From the NCBI GenBank assembly GCA_900759445.1, contig CAAEVH010000010.1:71337-135336 (forward strand): a stretch of DNA of 64,000 bases, written 5' to 3'. The notes beneath the pieces were generated by a model. The model saw nothing but the letters and a program-made list of their open reading frames with translations, searched no databases and was not told the origin of the DNA. The first letter of the stretch is position 1. The number at the start of each line of letters is the position of its first letter. Both the position numbers and the translations under genes were made by a program. Shown in pieces: positions 50,859 to 60,071 of the stretch. The stretch comes from an uncultured Raoultella sp. (GTDB lineage Bacteria; Pseudomonadota; Gammaproteobacteria; Enterobacterales; Enterobacteriaceae).

Positions 50859-51642
50859 CGCCGCCGGTAATATTCACCACCGTTGCGGTGATTGCTCCGG
50901 CATGGTCTGAAGCCAGAAAGGTCATTACCTCAGCGATTTGTGCAAGCGTAGGCAGACGCCCAAGCATGGTACTTTGCGCCGCACCAGCTAACCATTGTGC
51001 GACGGTAATACCCATGGACTGCGCTTTAGCGGTAAAAATCTCCCCGGTATAGGAACCGGCCTGAACGGCATCCACAATCGCATGCGAGCGCACGCCGACG
51101 ACCCGAATATTCGCCGGCCCCAGTTCGCTGGCGAGCGCTTTAAGAAAGGCCTCTGTTCCCGCACAGCCAACGATGTGTCCCAGATGTCCAGGTATCGCCA
51201 TCGGGGCCGCAGGCGCAACAACGGTGAGAATGACGCCCGCACGATTGCCGCCCATGTGTGGCGTTACGGCTTTTGCGATATTGAACTGCGCCGAGAGGAA
51301 AGGGGTGATACCGCTCATAAACTCAGAAAGGGATAACGCCTCGATGCGTTTGCCCTGTTCATGCATAAAGCCGGTTGCGTTAACCACCACATCTATTCCA
51401 CCGGTTTGCTGCGCAAGGTGAGTAACTTGTTTTGAGGTACCGTATTCGTCGAGGACATCGGTGACAAAGGTTTCGACGGCACCGCCCGCGGTTCGAATAC
51501 TACTGGCCGCCCAATCCAGCTTTTCCTGACTGCGCGCGCCCAGATACACATGGGCGCCTTCACGCGCCATGGCATGCGCAACTGCACTGCCTATAGCGCC
51601 GCTGCCACCGAAAATTACCGCGACTTTGCCTGCGAGTAACAT
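50845..51642 (-). CDS. Short-chain dehydrogenase/reductase-like protein with altered active site
   Basis: This 265-residue protein has the Rossmann features of an [13 protein letters not shown] at 11-20 (cofactor loop), a VTDVLDE acidic segment near 60, NATG at 88-91 in place of NNAG, and ITGGAMHN at the C-terminus. The catalytic YxxxK position reads H156-I-V-G-C160, and the serine strand reads LTVVAPAAP with no Ser. So the classical triad is gone. It may bind NAD(P) without standard chemistry. I chose the ATG at 51642, with AGGTGG upstream. Not part of the E. coli ybjK-rybB-ybjL order; an accessory or lineage gene. I do not recognise its specific function. Confidence 0.82.
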   Translation of the reverse strand: MLLAGKVAVIFGGSGAIGSAVAHAMAREGAHVYLGARSQEKLDWAASSIRTAGGAVETFVTDVLDEYGTSKQVTHLAQQTGGIDVVVNATGFMHEQGKRIEALSLSEFMSGITPFLSAQFNIAKAVTPHMGGNRAGVILTVVAPAAPMAIPGHLGHIVGCAGTEAFLKALASELGPANIRVVGVRSHAIVDAVQAGSYTGEIFTAKAQSMGITVAQWLAGAAQSTMLGRLPTLAQIAEVMTFLASDHAGAITATVVNITGGAMHN

Positions 51643-51757
51643 AGCAACCACCTATTACCATTTAGCTCTGACTAAAAGTATGTGTCATAACCAGCATGCT
51701 GCAAATGTGAGAGAGAGTTTCGGGGGAGGGAGTCAGCGATCGCAAAATTCAGGCAAC

Positions 51758-51836
51758 AAAAAACCCATCAACCTTGAACCAAAACGGCGGGGTTGATGGG
51801 CTCCACAAATTGGGGACATCAAAGAAAAGCAGTGGC
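51758..51836 (-). ncRNA. rybB: Small RNA RybB
   Basis: On the minus strand the 79-nt sequence starts GCCACTGCTTTTCTTTGATG, the conserved seed region that represses many outer-membrane protein mRNAs. It ends in a terminator stem CCCATCAACC...GGTTGATGGG followed by TTTTTT. It is Hfq-dependent and part of the sigma-E response in E. coli and Salmonella. It sits between the dehydrogenase gene and ybjL, as in E. coli between ybjK and ybjL. Confidence 0.96.
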
Positions 51837-51841
51837 AATAG

Positions 51842-51869
51842 TTATGACTGACGTCTTGAAGAAAAGTTC
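51842..51869 (-). promoter_or_regulatory. Sigma-E promoter of rybB
   Basis: On the minus strand GAACTT (51864-51869), a 16-base spacer and TCATAA (51842-51847) lie five bases before the RybB +1 at 51836. This is the sigma-E arrangement (GGAACTT, TCNNA). Confidence 0.78.
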
Positions 51870-51912
51870 TGCTTACCTGCAAAAAATTTTCGTTTAAGAG
51901 TAAATTTCAGCG

Positions 51913-53598
51913 CTAACCAAGCCCAGGCCAGACAATGACGATGAGTGTCCCCGCTAATGTCAGCAGTACGTTGGCAATTGCGTAGGTCCCGGCATAGCCT
52001 AATGCGGGGATGTTGCTGCGTGCCGTATCGCTGATGATTTCCATTGCCGGAGCGCAGGTACGCGCGCCCATCATGGCGCCAAAAAGCAGGGCGCGGTTCA
52101 TGCGCAATACGTAAGCACCGAATAAGAAACAGATGACAACCGGCACCAGGCTGACAACCAGGCCGGCAATCAGCATTTGACCACCCACGGCGCCAAGGCC
52201 ATTGCCAATGCCGCTGCCCGCGCTTAAACCGACGCCTGCCATAAATACCATCAGGCCAAACTCTTTGACCATGTTCAGCGCCCCCTGTGGGATATAGCCA
52301 AACGTTGGATGGTTGGCACGCAGGAAGCCCAGCATGATCCCAGCGAACAGCAGTCCAGCCGCATTCCCGATGCCGAAGCTGAAATTACTAAACTGGAAGG
52401 TGATCATCCCGATCATCAGACCGATGATAAAGAAGGCGCAGAAGGCCAGCAGATCGGTCACCTGACTGTGAATGGAAATGAAGCCGATACGATCGGCAAT
52501 GGTTTTGACGCGGCGAGCATCCCCACTGACCTGCAGCACGTCGCCTTTATTAAGCACGACGTTGTCATCGATAGGCATTTCAATCTGGCTACGGATCACG
52601 CGGTTGAGAAAACAGCCGTGATCGGTCAGCTTCAACTGGGCCAGGCGGCGGCCAACGGCATTGTGATTTTTCACCACAATCTCTTCAGTGACGATGCGCA
52701 TATCGAGCAGATCGCGATCGAACACCTCTTTACCATTACGGAAGCTTGGATCGAGGCGGGCATGCGCATCAGGATAACCCACCAGGGCTATCTCATCGCC
52801 CATTTGCAGTACCGCGTCGCCATCCGGATTGGCCAGAATGCCGTTGCGACGGATGCGTTCAATGTAACAACCGGTCTGGCGATAGATACCCAGCTCGCGC
52901 AGATTTTTGCCATCGGCCCATGCCACCAGTTCCGGGCCAACGCGATAGGCACGAATTACCGGCAGATAAACCTTACGGTTGGCATCAGTATCCAGACCCC
53001 GTTCACGTGCGATTTGTTGGGCGCTGGTTTGCAGATCCTGATGCTGAAGTTTCGGCAGGTAGCGCGCGCCAACAATCAGACTGACCAAACCAATCAAATA
53101 GGTGAGCGCATAACCGAGGCTCAGGTTATCGAGGGCGGTTGAAAGCGATGTCCCCGACATTCCGGAATGGCGCAAGGTGTCACCCGCGCCGACCAGCACC
53201 GGCGTTGAGGTCATCGAGCCGGCCAGCATACCTGCCGTCAGGCCGATGTCCCAGCCAAATAGCTTACCCAGCCCCAGGGCGATCAGCATGGCGCTGCCGA
53301 CCATCACCAGAGCAAGCATTAGATAATTTTTCCCATCGCGAAAAAAAATCGAAAAAAAGTTGGGACCGGCTTCGACGCCGACACAAAAAATAAACAGCAT
53401 AAAGCCGAGATTTAATGCATCGGTGTTAATACTAAAGTGCTGTTGACCTAATAATAGGGACACCACTAAAACGCCAATGGAATTACCGAGTTGGACTGAA
53501 CCCAGACGTAATTTACCCAGACACAGGCCCAGTGCCAGGACCACAAATAATAACAGGATGTAATTCCCATTTAACAAATCTGCGACGTTTATATTCAC
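51913..53598 (-). CDS. ybjL: YbjL, AspT/YidE-type putative transporter
   Basis: This 561-residue inner-membrane protein has the AspT-YidE-YbjL duplication: membrane domain (1-170), two RCK_C/TrkA-C regulatory domains (about 205-375), then a second membrane domain with [12 protein letters not shown] and [11 protein letters not shown]. AspT exchanges aspartate and alanine; the YbjL substrate is unknown. Its length matches E. coli. The RybB gene lies between its stop and the dehydrogenase gene. Confidence 0.93.
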   Translation of the reverse strand: MNINVADLLNGNYILLLFVVLALGLCLGKLRLGSVQLGNSIGVLVVSLLLGQQHFSINTDALNLGFMLFIFCVGVEAGPNFFSIFFRDGKNYLMLALVMVGSAMLIALGLGKLFGWDIGLTAGMLAGSMTSTPVLVGAGDTLRHSGMSGTSLSTALDNLSLGYALTYLIGLVSLIVGARYLPKLQHQDLQTSAQQIARERGLDTDANRKVYLPVIRAYRVGPELVAWADGKNLRELGIYRQTGCYIERIRRNGILANPDGDAVLQMGDEIALVGYPDAHARLDPSFRNGKEVFDRDLLDMRIVTEEIVVKNHNAVGRRLAQLKLTDHGCFLNRVIRSQIEMPIDDNVVLNKGDVLQVSGDARRVKTIADRIGFISIHSQVTDLLAFCAFFIIGLMIGMITFQFSNFSFGIGNAAGLLFAGIMLGFLRANHPTFGYIPQGALNMVKEFGLMVFMAGVGLSAGSGIGNGLGAVGGQMLIAGLVVSLVPVVICFLFGAYVLRMNRALLFGAMMGARTCAPAMEIISDTARSNIPALGYAGTYAIANVLLTLAGTLIVIVWPGLG

Positions 53599-53867
53599 GG
53601 AGACTAACTTCTTGTTTACTAGTAAGCTATTGAAAGAAATGGCAATTTACGCTAATGTTTTTGCCAGAAATTAAGGGGCGACAGCTTCGTACACAGCCCC
53701 GAATAATGCAGCATAACAATATATGCGGTTAGTTTAATCTCATTACGTATCAACGGCTATAAGAATCGTGTGAGTGTGTTTTTGGCATGGAATGCCTGGT
53801 TACTTTATCTGACTGGACGCCTGCGGGCGAAAAGAGTGTTCGATAGAGAATGTGTCAGGAGGAACAA

Positions 53868-54248
53868 TTGAAACATAAGCAAAGTTGGGCGGGTGCGGTC
53901 TGCTGCTTTGTGCTCTTTATTGTGGTGTGTCTTTCATTAACGCTGAACGTGAAAGGGGCATTCAGAGCGGCAGGGCATCCTGAGGTCGGATTGTTGTTTT
54001 TTATCCTGCCTGGTGCTGCAGCAAGCTTTTTCTCCCATCGTCGGGAGGTGCTCAAACCCCTTCTTGGTGCCATGTTGGCGGCGCCGTGCTGTCTGTTACT
54101 GATGCGGTTCGTTTTTATGCCGACGCGTTCGTTGTGGCAAGAGCTGGCGTGGTTGTTTAGTGCGGTGTTTTGGTGCGCGCTTGGCGCATTGTGTTTTTTG
54201 TTTATCAGCAACTTGTTCAATCAGCATCATCGACGGAAAAAGAACTGA
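53868..54248 (+). CDS. ybjM: YbjM, small inner-membrane protein
   Basis: This 126-residue protein has four hydrophobic helices (about residues 8-28, 38-56, 65-82 and 88-115) and a basic C-terminus (QHHRRKKN). Function unknown. I chose the TTG at 53868 because it follows TCAGGAGGAACAA with ideal spacing and begins KHKQSWAGA as in E. coli. The upstream ATG at 53850 overlaps that ribosome-binding site. It converges on grxA over a strong hairpin. Confidence 0.88.
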   Translation: MKHKQSWAGAVCCFVLFIVVCLSLTLNVKGAFRAAGHPEVGLLFFILPGAAASFFSHRREVLKPLLGAMLAAPCCLLLMRFVFMPTRSLWQELAWLFSAVFWCALGALCFLFISNLFNQHHRRKKN

Positions 54249-54250
54249 AG

Positions 54251-54271
54251 ACGCCCTCCAGCGGAGGGCGT
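54251..54271. terminator. Hairpin between ybjM and grxA
   Basis: ACGCCCTCC (54251-54259) and GGAGGGCGT (54263-54271) form a perfect 9-bp stem with a 3-base loop. No T tract follows on either strand, so it is probably a shared terminator-like or stabilising hairpin. Confidence 0.6.
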
Positions 54272-54282
54272 AGAAACGGCGA

Positions 54283-54546
54283 TCAGGCGAACAGATTCAT
54301 GTTCTCTTTTGCCCACGCTTCAAAATCCGTGCAGCCGCCGATGTGTTTTTGATCAACAAAAATCTGCGGAACGGTTTCAACTGGCTTACCTACCGTCTTT
54401 TCCAGATCGGCTTTCGTAATACCTTCGGCATGGATATCAATGTAGCGGAAGTTAAAATCGTCATGCTCATTGCTTAATTTTTCTGCTAATTCTTTTGCGC
54501 GCACGCAATACGGGCACCCTGGACGACCAAAAATAACGGCAAACAT
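54283..54546 (-). CDS. grxA: Glutaredoxin 1
   Basis: This 87-residue glutaredoxin has the redox motif C11-P-Y-C14 (GRPGCPYCVRAK) and the glutathione-binding TVPQIFVDQKHIGGCTD region. It reduces ribonucleotide reductase, PAPS reductase and oxidised OxyR. The length is two residues longer than E. coli. The gene faces the ybjC-nfsA-rimK operon and both are oxidative-stress responsive in E. coli. Confidence 0.98.
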   Translation of the reverse strand: MFAVIFGRPGCPYCVRAKELAEKLSNEHDDFNFRYIDIHAEGITKADLEKTVGKPVETVPQIFVDQKHIGGCTDFEAWAKENMNLFA

Positions 54547-54718
54547 CTCTCTCTCCTCGAACTTATCAGGCCGGATGGCAATACTTGTTATGATGCCGCG
54601 ATTTGTGACGGATGAAAAGCAGGTTCAGCCTGTTGCTTTGATATCCTCAAGCTATAACTGTTAAACACGACAAGCCGGAACGTTTTATAATGAAAGCCAT
54701 TTCGCCGGGAGGCCGCTT

Positions 54719-55009
54719 ATGCGCGCAATTGGTGCATTACCCAAAAGCGTATTGATGCTGGAAATAATCGGGATGGTTTTGTTATCGCTGGCGCTGCTGT
54801 CGCTTAGCGATTACCTCACTTTACCCGCACCGCTTGGCAGTCCGTTAGCCTGCGTGGTGATGATATTTCTGGGTGTGCTGCTGATGCTTCCCGCCGCGGT
54901 GGTATTAACGTGGCGTATTGCTCAACTGGTTGCGCCGCAGCTGATGTCACGAACCCCCGGTGATTCTTCACGTTCAGACAGAGAAAAAAGAGATGACGCC
55001 AACCATTGA
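54719..55009 (+). CDS. ybjC: YbjC, small inner-membrane protein
   Basis: This 96-residue protein has two hydrophobic helices (about residues 11-29 and 43-70) and a charged C-terminus. Function unknown. It is first in ybjC-nfsA-rimK-ybjN and overlaps nfsA by 17 bases. In E. coli this promoter responds to SoxS; I did not identify a clear box. Confidence 0.9.
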   Translation: MRAIGALPKSVLMLEIIGMVLLSLALLSLSDYLTLPAPLGSPLACVVMIFLGVLLMLPAAVVLTWRIAQLVAPQLMSRTPGDSSRSDREKRDDANH

Positions 55010-55715
55010 TTTACTTCGTAGCCACCGTTCCATTCGCCATTTCACCGATGATGCCATTTCGGATGCGCAGCGGGAGGCGATTATTGCCGCCGCTCAGGGG
55101 ACCTCAAGCTCCAGTTTTTTACAATGCACAACCATCGTTCGCATAACGGATAACGCCTTGCGTGAATCACTGGCTACTTTATCCGGCGGACAAAAACATG
55201 TGGCGCAGGCCGCCGAGTTCTGGGTGTTTTGCGCTGACTTTAATCGCCATTTGCAGATTTGCCCTGACGCGCAACTCGGGCTGGCGGAACAACTGCTACT
55301 GGGCGTTGTTGATACCGCGATGATGGCGCAAAATGCGCTGACGGCGGCAGAGTCTTTGGGGCTTGGCGGCGTGTTTATTGGCGGTCTGCGAAATAACATT
55401 GAGCCGGTCACTGAACTGCTGAAGCTTCCGCAACATGTTCTGCCGTTGTTTGGGCTATGCCTCGGCTGGCCTGCTGATAACCCGGATATCAAGCCGCGAC
55501 TGCCAGCGTCGCTTGTGGTGCACGAAAATCAGTATCAGCCACTCAACAAAGACGTTTTGTCGCAATATGATGAGCAGCTCGCGCAGTACTATCTGACCCG
55601 CGGGAGCAATACGCGTCGTGACACCTGGAGCGACCATATTCGCCGCACCATCATTAAAGAAAGTCGTCCCTTTATCCTGGAATATTTGCATAAACAGGGA
55701 TGGGCTACGCGCTAA
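54993..55715 (+). CDS. nfsA: Oxygen-insensitive NADPH nitroreductase NfsA
   Basis: This 240-residue FMN flavoprotein reduces nitroaromatics and quinones by two electrons. FMN-binding features are [11 protein letters not shown] at 10-20 and [15 protein letters not shown] near 130, and the NADPH-contacting region lies in [13 protein letters not shown] near 210. Loss of NfsA confers nitrofurantoin resistance; the reading frame here is intact. I chose the ATG at 54993 (MTPTIDLL). It overlaps ybjC and is 59 bases before rimK. Confidence 0.97.
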   Translation: MTPTIDLLRSHRSIRHFTDDAISDAQREAIIAAAQGTSSSSFLQCTTIVRITDNALRESLATLSGGQKHVAQAAEFWVFCADFNRHLQICPDAQLGLAEQLLLGVVDTAMMAQNALTAAESLGLGGVFIGGLRNNIEPVTELLKLPQHVLPLFGLCLGWPADNPDIKPRLPASLVVHENQYQPLNKDVLSQYDEQLAQYYLTRGSNTRRDTWSDHIRRTIIKESRPFILEYLHKQGWATR

Positions 55716-55774
55716 AGATTTTAACGCAGTGTATGATACGCCAGCTTTTACCAGGTCATTCAGAGAGGTGCAGG

Positions 55775-56677
55775 GTGAAAATTGCCATTTTGTCCCGGGA
55801 CGGAACGCTCTATTCTTGTAAGCGCCTGCGTGAAGCGGCGATGCAGCGTGGTCACCTGGTTGAAATTATCGATCCCCTTTCTTGCTATATGAACATCAGC
55901 CCGGCGGCGTCCTCTATTCATTACAAGGGCCGCCAGCTTCCTCATTTCGATGCAGTGATCCCAAGGATTGGTTCAGCGATTACCTTTTACGGTACCGCGG
56001 CGTTGCGCCAGTTTGAGATGCTGGGTAGCTATCCGCTGAATGAGTCGGTAGCGATTACGCGTGCGCGCGATAAGCTGCGTTCGCTGCAGTTGCTGGCGCG
56101 TCAGGGAATCGATTTACCCATCACCGGGATTGCTCACTCTCCGGACGATACCAGCGACATGATTGACATGGTTGGCGGCGCGCCGCTGGTGGTGAAACTG
56201 GTTGAAGGTACGCAGGGGATCGGCGTGGTACTGGCGGAAACGCGCCAGGCCGCAGAAAGCGTGGTGGATGCCTTTCGTGGGTTGAATGCCCATATTCTGG
56301 TTCAGGAATATATCAAAGAAGCGAAAGGGCGAGATATTCGCTGTTTCGTGGTGGGTGACGAGGTGGTGGCCGCCATTGAGCGCCGGGCCAAAGAAGGTGA
56401 TTTTCGTTCTAACCTCCATCGCGGTGGGGTTGCCACTATTGCGAATATCACGCCGCGCGAAAGGGAAATTGCGCTCAAAGCCGCTCAGACAATGGGTCTG
56501 GACGTTGCTGGCGTTGATATTCTGCGTGCTGAACGTGGGCCGCTGGTCATGGAGGTCAACGCTTCTCCTGGCCTGGAGGGGGTGGAGAAAACCACCGGAA
56601 TAGACATTGCCGGCAAGATGATCCAGTGGATTGAGCGTCACGCTACGCCTGAATTTTGCCTTAAAATCGGCGGCTAA
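55775..56677 (+). CDS. rimK: Ribosomal protein bS6 glutamate ligase RimK
   Basis: This 300-residue ATP-grasp ligase adds glutamates to the C-terminus of bS6. ATP-grasp features are [13 protein letters not shown] near residue 140 and [20 protein letters not shown] near 250 with metal-binding E and N. The start is GTG at 55775, preceded by AGAGGTGCAGG, giving [10 protein letters not shown] as in E. coli. It is third in ybjC-nfsA-rimK-ybjN. Confidence 0.97.
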   Translation: MKIAILSRDGTLYSCKRLREAAMQRGHLVEIIDPLSCYMNISPAASSIHYKGRQLPHFDAVIPRIGSAITFYGTAALRQFEMLGSYPLNESVAITRARDKLRSLQLLARQGIDLPITGIAHSPDDTSDMIDMVGGAPLVVKLVEGTQGIGVVLAETRQAAESVVDAFRGLNAHILVQEYIKEAKGRDIRCFVVGDEVVAAIERRAKEGDFRSNLHRGGVATIANITPREREIALKAAQTMGLDVAGVDILRAERGPLVMEVNASPGLEGVEKTTGIDIAGKMIQWIERHATPEFCLKIGG

Positions 56678-56767
56678 GCACAATATCGATTGCGATCGTA
56701 GTATGACACGCTCTTTTTGCGTAAGCTGTGCCGGTATTTTTTTCATCAATAGAGGTCGCACATTATT

Positions 56768-57244
56768 ATGACATCACTGGTCGTTCCCACTCTGGATACG
56801 TTGCGTCAATGGCTCGACGACCTGGGCATGAGTTTTTTTGAATGCGATACCTGTCAGGCGCTGCATTTGCCGCACATGCAGAATTTTGACGGCATCTTTG
56901 ATGCAAAAGTTGATTTGGTCGATAACGTCATTCTGTTTTCCGCGATGGCAGAAGTCAGACCTTCTGCACTACTGCCGCTGGCCGCCGATCTGTCTGCGAT
57001 TAACGCCAGTTCACTGACGGTGAAAGCCTTTCTGGATATGCAGGATGATAATCTGCCAAAGCTGGTGGTCTGCCAGTCTTTATCCGTTATCCCGGGCGTG
57101 ACGTTTGAGCAGTTCGAATATTTTGTTCGCCAGAGTGAAGAGCAAATATCGATGGTGATCCTCGAGGCCGGTGCGCATCAGCTGTTATTTAACGCTGAAG
57201 AAGATGCGCAAAACAGCAACGCCGAAGTTCATTTCCTCCATTAA
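56768..57244 (+). CDS. ybjN: YbjN, T3SS-chaperone-fold sensory regulator
   Basis: This 158-residue protein resembles type III secretion chaperones in fold. In E. coli its overexpression reduces motility and fimbriation; it is called a stress-response regulator, but the mechanism is unknown. CDTCQALHLPHMQNFDG near residue 28 and FEQFEYFVRQSEEQI near 118 are conserved. The ATG follows AGAGGTCGCAC. It is 90 bases after rimK. Confidence 0.92.
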   Translation: MTSLVVPTLDTLRQWLDDLGMSFFECDTCQALHLPHMQNFDGIFDAKVDLVDNVILFSAMAEVRPSALLPLAADLSAINASSLTVKAFLDMQDDNLPKLVVCQSLSVIPGVTFEQFEYFVRQSEEQISMVILEAGAHQLLFNAEEDAQNSNAEVHFLH

Positions 57245-57600
57245 TTCTTCCTGAATCTGGACATATATTGCGCAGCCGCTGCCAAAGCGGTTGCGTATTG
57301 CCTGTTTTTATTCTGTACTTAACCGTTCATTAAAGAATTATTCACCTCCATTCAGTGCCTTCCACTGTATGTCATAGACAATTCATGCATAAAAAATTGA
57401 TAAAAGACGTTTTTTAATCTGTGCTATATCCACAAATCCTGGCTAAAGTTATTCTTGCGAAGCTGATCAACGTCATCATTCAAACAGCCCCTTGTGGCCT
57501 GACCTGTGGCCACAATGCATATTGAATGCATGGGCGGATAACAGCGCGCAATAGCGGCGTGAGGAGAGGCCTCTCTTTTCATGGGTGCCGCTTGAAAGAA
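57245..57600. other. Non-coding region upstream of potF
   Basis: These bases lie between ybjN and the potF sigma-54-like promoter. A run of 57424-57636 is open on the minus strand but has no family or ribosome-binding site. GCATATTGAATGC near 57520 is an inverted pair that might contribute to NtrC binding; it lacks the GCAC/GGTGC core. No RNA gene recognised. Confidence 0.45.
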
Positions 57601-57601
57601 T

Positions 57602-57617
57602 ATGCACGTTTCTTGCA
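57602..57617 (+). promoter_or_regulatory. Sigma-54 promoter candidate of potFGHI
   Basis: ATGCACGTTTCTTGCA has the core GCACG-N4-TTGCA of the -24/-12 consensus TGGCACG-N4-TTGCA; the first two bases differ. It lies 60 bases upstream of the potF ATG. NtrC dependence of potFGHI is known in E. coli. Confidence 0.55.
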
Positions 57618-57677
57618 TATCATTAGAGTGTGACATTTTTGTTCGTTTGTTAACGAACTTTCAGAAGGAAAGAGATT

Positions 57678-58790
57678 ATGACCGCCTTAAATAAACGATG
57701 GTTACCAGGCCTGGTTGCGGGTGCTCTGATGGCCATCTCTGCTGGCACGCTCGCTGCTGAACAAAAAACGCTGCATATTTATAACTGGTCTGATTATATT
57801 GCCCCGGATACGGTGGCTAATTTTGAAAAAGAGACCGGAATTAAAGTTATCTATGACGTATTTGATTCCAATGAAGTGCTGGAAGGTAAGCTCATGGCTG
57901 GCAGTACCGGCTTTGACCTTGTCGTTCCATCCGCCAGTTTCCTTGAGCGTCAACTGACCGCGGGCGTCTTCCAGCCGCTGGATAAGAGCAAATTGCCTGG
58001 CTGGAAAAACCTCGATCCTGAATTGCTGAAGCTGGTGGGTAAACACGATCCGGACAACAAGTTTGCGATGCCGTATATGTGGGCAACAACCGGTATTGGC
58101 TATAACGTGGATAAAGTGAAAGCGGTACTGGGGCCGGATGCGCCGGTTAATAGCTGGGATCTGATCCTCAAGCCAGAAAATCTGGAAAAACTAAAAAGCT
58201 GCGGCGTCTCTTTCCTCGACGCGCCCGAAGAAGTGTTTGCCACCGTGCTGAATTATTTGGGTAAAGATCCAAACAGTACCAAAGCGGATGATTACACCGG
58301 ACCGGCAACCGATCTGCTGTTGAAACTGCGCCCAAATATTCGCTACTTCCACTCCTCGCAGTACATTAACGACCTGGCAAACGGTGATACCTGCGTGGCG
58401 ATTGGCTGGGCCGGGGATGTATGGCAGGCGGCAAACCGGGCGAAAGAAGCGAAAAATGGCGTCAATATTTCCTTCTCAATTCCTAAGGAAGGTGCGATGG
58501 CCTTCTTTGATGTGTTCGCGATGCCAGCCGATGCGAAAAACAAAGACGAAGCCTATCAGTTCCTCAACTACCTGCTGCGCCCTGATGTAATTGCGCATAT
58601 TTCTGACCACGTGTTCTATGCCAATGCCAACAAAGAAGCGACAGCACTGGTCAGCCAGGACGTGCGCGACAACCCGGGCATTTACCCGCCTGCCGATGTC
58701 CGCGCCAAGCTGTTCACGCTGAAAGTTCAGGATCCGAAGATCGACCGTGTACGTACTCGCGCCTGGACGAAGGTAAAAAGCGGGAAATAA
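57678..58790 (+). CDS. potF: Putrescine-binding periplasmic protein PotF
   Basis: This 370-residue precursor of the SBP_bac_8 fold has a signal peptide (ending SAGTLAAEQ). IYNWSDYIAPDTVANFEKET near residue 38 is the polyamine-binding entry, and the aspartates and tryptophans around FVVPSAS and AIGWAGDVWQA bind putrescine. It supplies PotGHI. The ATG follows AAGGAAAGAG. A strong stem-loop lies between it and potG. Confidence 0.97.
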   Translation: MTALNKRWLPGLVAGALMAISAGTLAAEQKTLHIYNWSDYIAPDTVANFEKETGIKVIYDVFDSNEVLEGKLMAGSTGFDLVVPSASFLERQLTAGVFQPLDKSKLPGWKNLDPELLKLVGKHDPDNKFAMPYMWATTGIGYNVDKVKAVLGPDAPVNSWDLILKPENLEKLKSCGVSFLDAPEEVFATVLNYLGKDPNSTKADDYTGPATDLLLKLRPNIRYFHSSQYINDLANGDTCVAIGWAGDVWQAANRAKEAKNGVNISFSIPKEGAMAFFDVFAMPADAKNKDEAYQFLNYLLRPDVIAHISDHVFYANANKEATALVSQDVRDNPGIYPPADVRAKLFTLKVQDPKIDRVRTRAWTKVKSGK

Positions 58791-58809
58791 CCCGATGTAC
58801 GGGACGTGA

Positions 58810-58834
58810 CCCGGCAGGATTTACGCCTGCCGGG
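58810..58834 (+). promoter_or_regulatory. Stem-loop between potF and potG
   Basis: CCCGGCAGG (58810-58818) and CCTGCCGGG (58826-58834) form a perfect 9-bp stem around ATTTACG. There is no T tract. It probably stabilises the potF message and lowers downstream expression. Confidence 0.68.
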
Positions 58835-58928
58835 CAGTGTTGATCCCGGACACATATAACCCGGCAATACGCACCACTGTGGTGCGTTATTTGCACCGTT
58901 TCTTTGTTTTATGCCGGAGAGCGCCTAA

Positions 58929-60062
58929 TTGAATGATGCAACCCCACGCCCACAAGCGAAAATCCGCAAGGCGCTGACCCCGCTGCTTGAAATTCGCAAC
59001 CTGACCAAGTCCTTTGACGGTCAGCACGCCGTTGATGACGTCAATCTTACTATCTACAAAGGCGAAATATTTGCTCTGCTCGGGGCGTCCGGCTGCGGTA
59101 AATCGACCCTGTTGCGGATGCTGGCGGGATTTGAACAGCCAACAACCGGGCAAATTATGCTTGATGGCGTCGATTTAGCGCATGTTCCGCCTTATCTGCG
59201 TCCGATTAATATGATGTTTCAGTCCTATGCATTGTTTCCGCACATGACGGTAGAGCAGAACATTGCCTTTGGCCTCAAGCAGGACAAGCTACCAAAGGCT
59301 GAAATCGCCAGCCGGGTGAGTGAGATGCTGGGACTCGTGCATATGCAGGAGTTCGCCAAACGTAAGCCGCATCAGCTTTCTGGCGGTCAGCGTCAGCGCG
59401 TGGCGTTGGCGCGTAGCCTGGCGAAACGCCCGAAGCTGCTGCTGCTGGATGAGCCGATGGGGGCGCTGGATAAAAAGCTCCGTGACCGCATGCAACTGGA
59501 AGTGGTGGATATCCTTGAACGTGTCGGCGTGACCTGCGTGATGGTGACGCACGATCAGGAAGAAGCCATGACGATGGCGGGCCGCATTGCGATCATGAAC
59601 CGTGGAAAATTTGTCCAGATCGGCGAGCCTGAAGAGATCTACGAGCATCCGACTACGCGTTACAGTGCAGAATTTATCGGTTCGGTTAACGTCTTTGAGG
59701 GGCTGCTGAAAGAACGTCAGGAAGATGGTCTGGTTATTGAGTCTCCAGGACTGGTACATCCGCTGAAAGTGGACGCAGACGCTTCCGTTGTCGATAACGT
59801 CCCGGTGTATGTTGCGCTGCGCCCGGAAAAAATCATGCTCTGCGAAGCCCCTCCGCCAGAGGGATATAACTTCGCGGTAGGCGAAGTGGTGCACATTGCC
59901 TATCTGGGTGATTTGTCGGTGTACCACGTACGCTTGAAAAGTGGCCAGATGCTGAGCGCTCAGTTACAAAATGAACATCGTTATCGCAAGGGATTACCAA
60001 CCTGGGGTGACGAAGTCCGTTTATGTTGGGATGCGGACAGCTGTGTGGTGTTGACGGTTTAA
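58929..60062 (+). CDS. potG: Putrescine ABC transporter ATP-binding protein PotG
   Basis: This 377-residue ATPase has Walker A GASGCGKST near residue 57, signature LSGGQRQRVALAR, Walker B LLLLDEP and switch His in VMVTHDQEE. A C-terminal TOBE/OB domain (about 290-377) regulates activity. I chose the TTG at 58929 (MNDATPRPQAKI), as in E. coli, preceded by GGAGAG. No ATG gives a better start. Confidence 0.95.
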   Translation: MNDATPRPQAKIRKALTPLLEIRNLTKSFDGQHAVDDVNLTIYKGEIFALLGASGCGKSTLLRMLAGFEQPTTGQIMLDGVDLAHVPPYLRPINMMFQSYALFPHMTVEQNIAFGLKQDKLPKAEIASRVSEMLGLVHMQEFAKRKPHQLSGGQRQRVALARSLAKRPKLLLLDEPMGALDKKLRDRMQLEVVDILERVGVTCVMVTHDQEEAMTMAGRIAIMNRGKFVQIGEPEEIYEHPTTRYSAEFIGSVNVFEGLLKERQEDGLVIESPGLVHPLKVDADASVVDNVPVYVALRPEKIMLCEAPPPEGYNFAVGEVVHIAYLGDLSVYHVRLKSGQMLSAQLQNEHRYRKGLPTWGDEVRLCWDADSCVVLTV

Positions 60063-60071
60063 GGAGCGAAG

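Noticed and set aside
52309..53142. Plus-strand open frame of 277 codons opposite ybjL
   Set aside because: Antisense shadow of ybjL; no recognisable protein.
57424..57636. Minus-strand 70-codon open frame upstream of potF
   Set aside because: No ribosome-binding site or homologue known to me, and it overlaps the sigma-54 promoter candidate.
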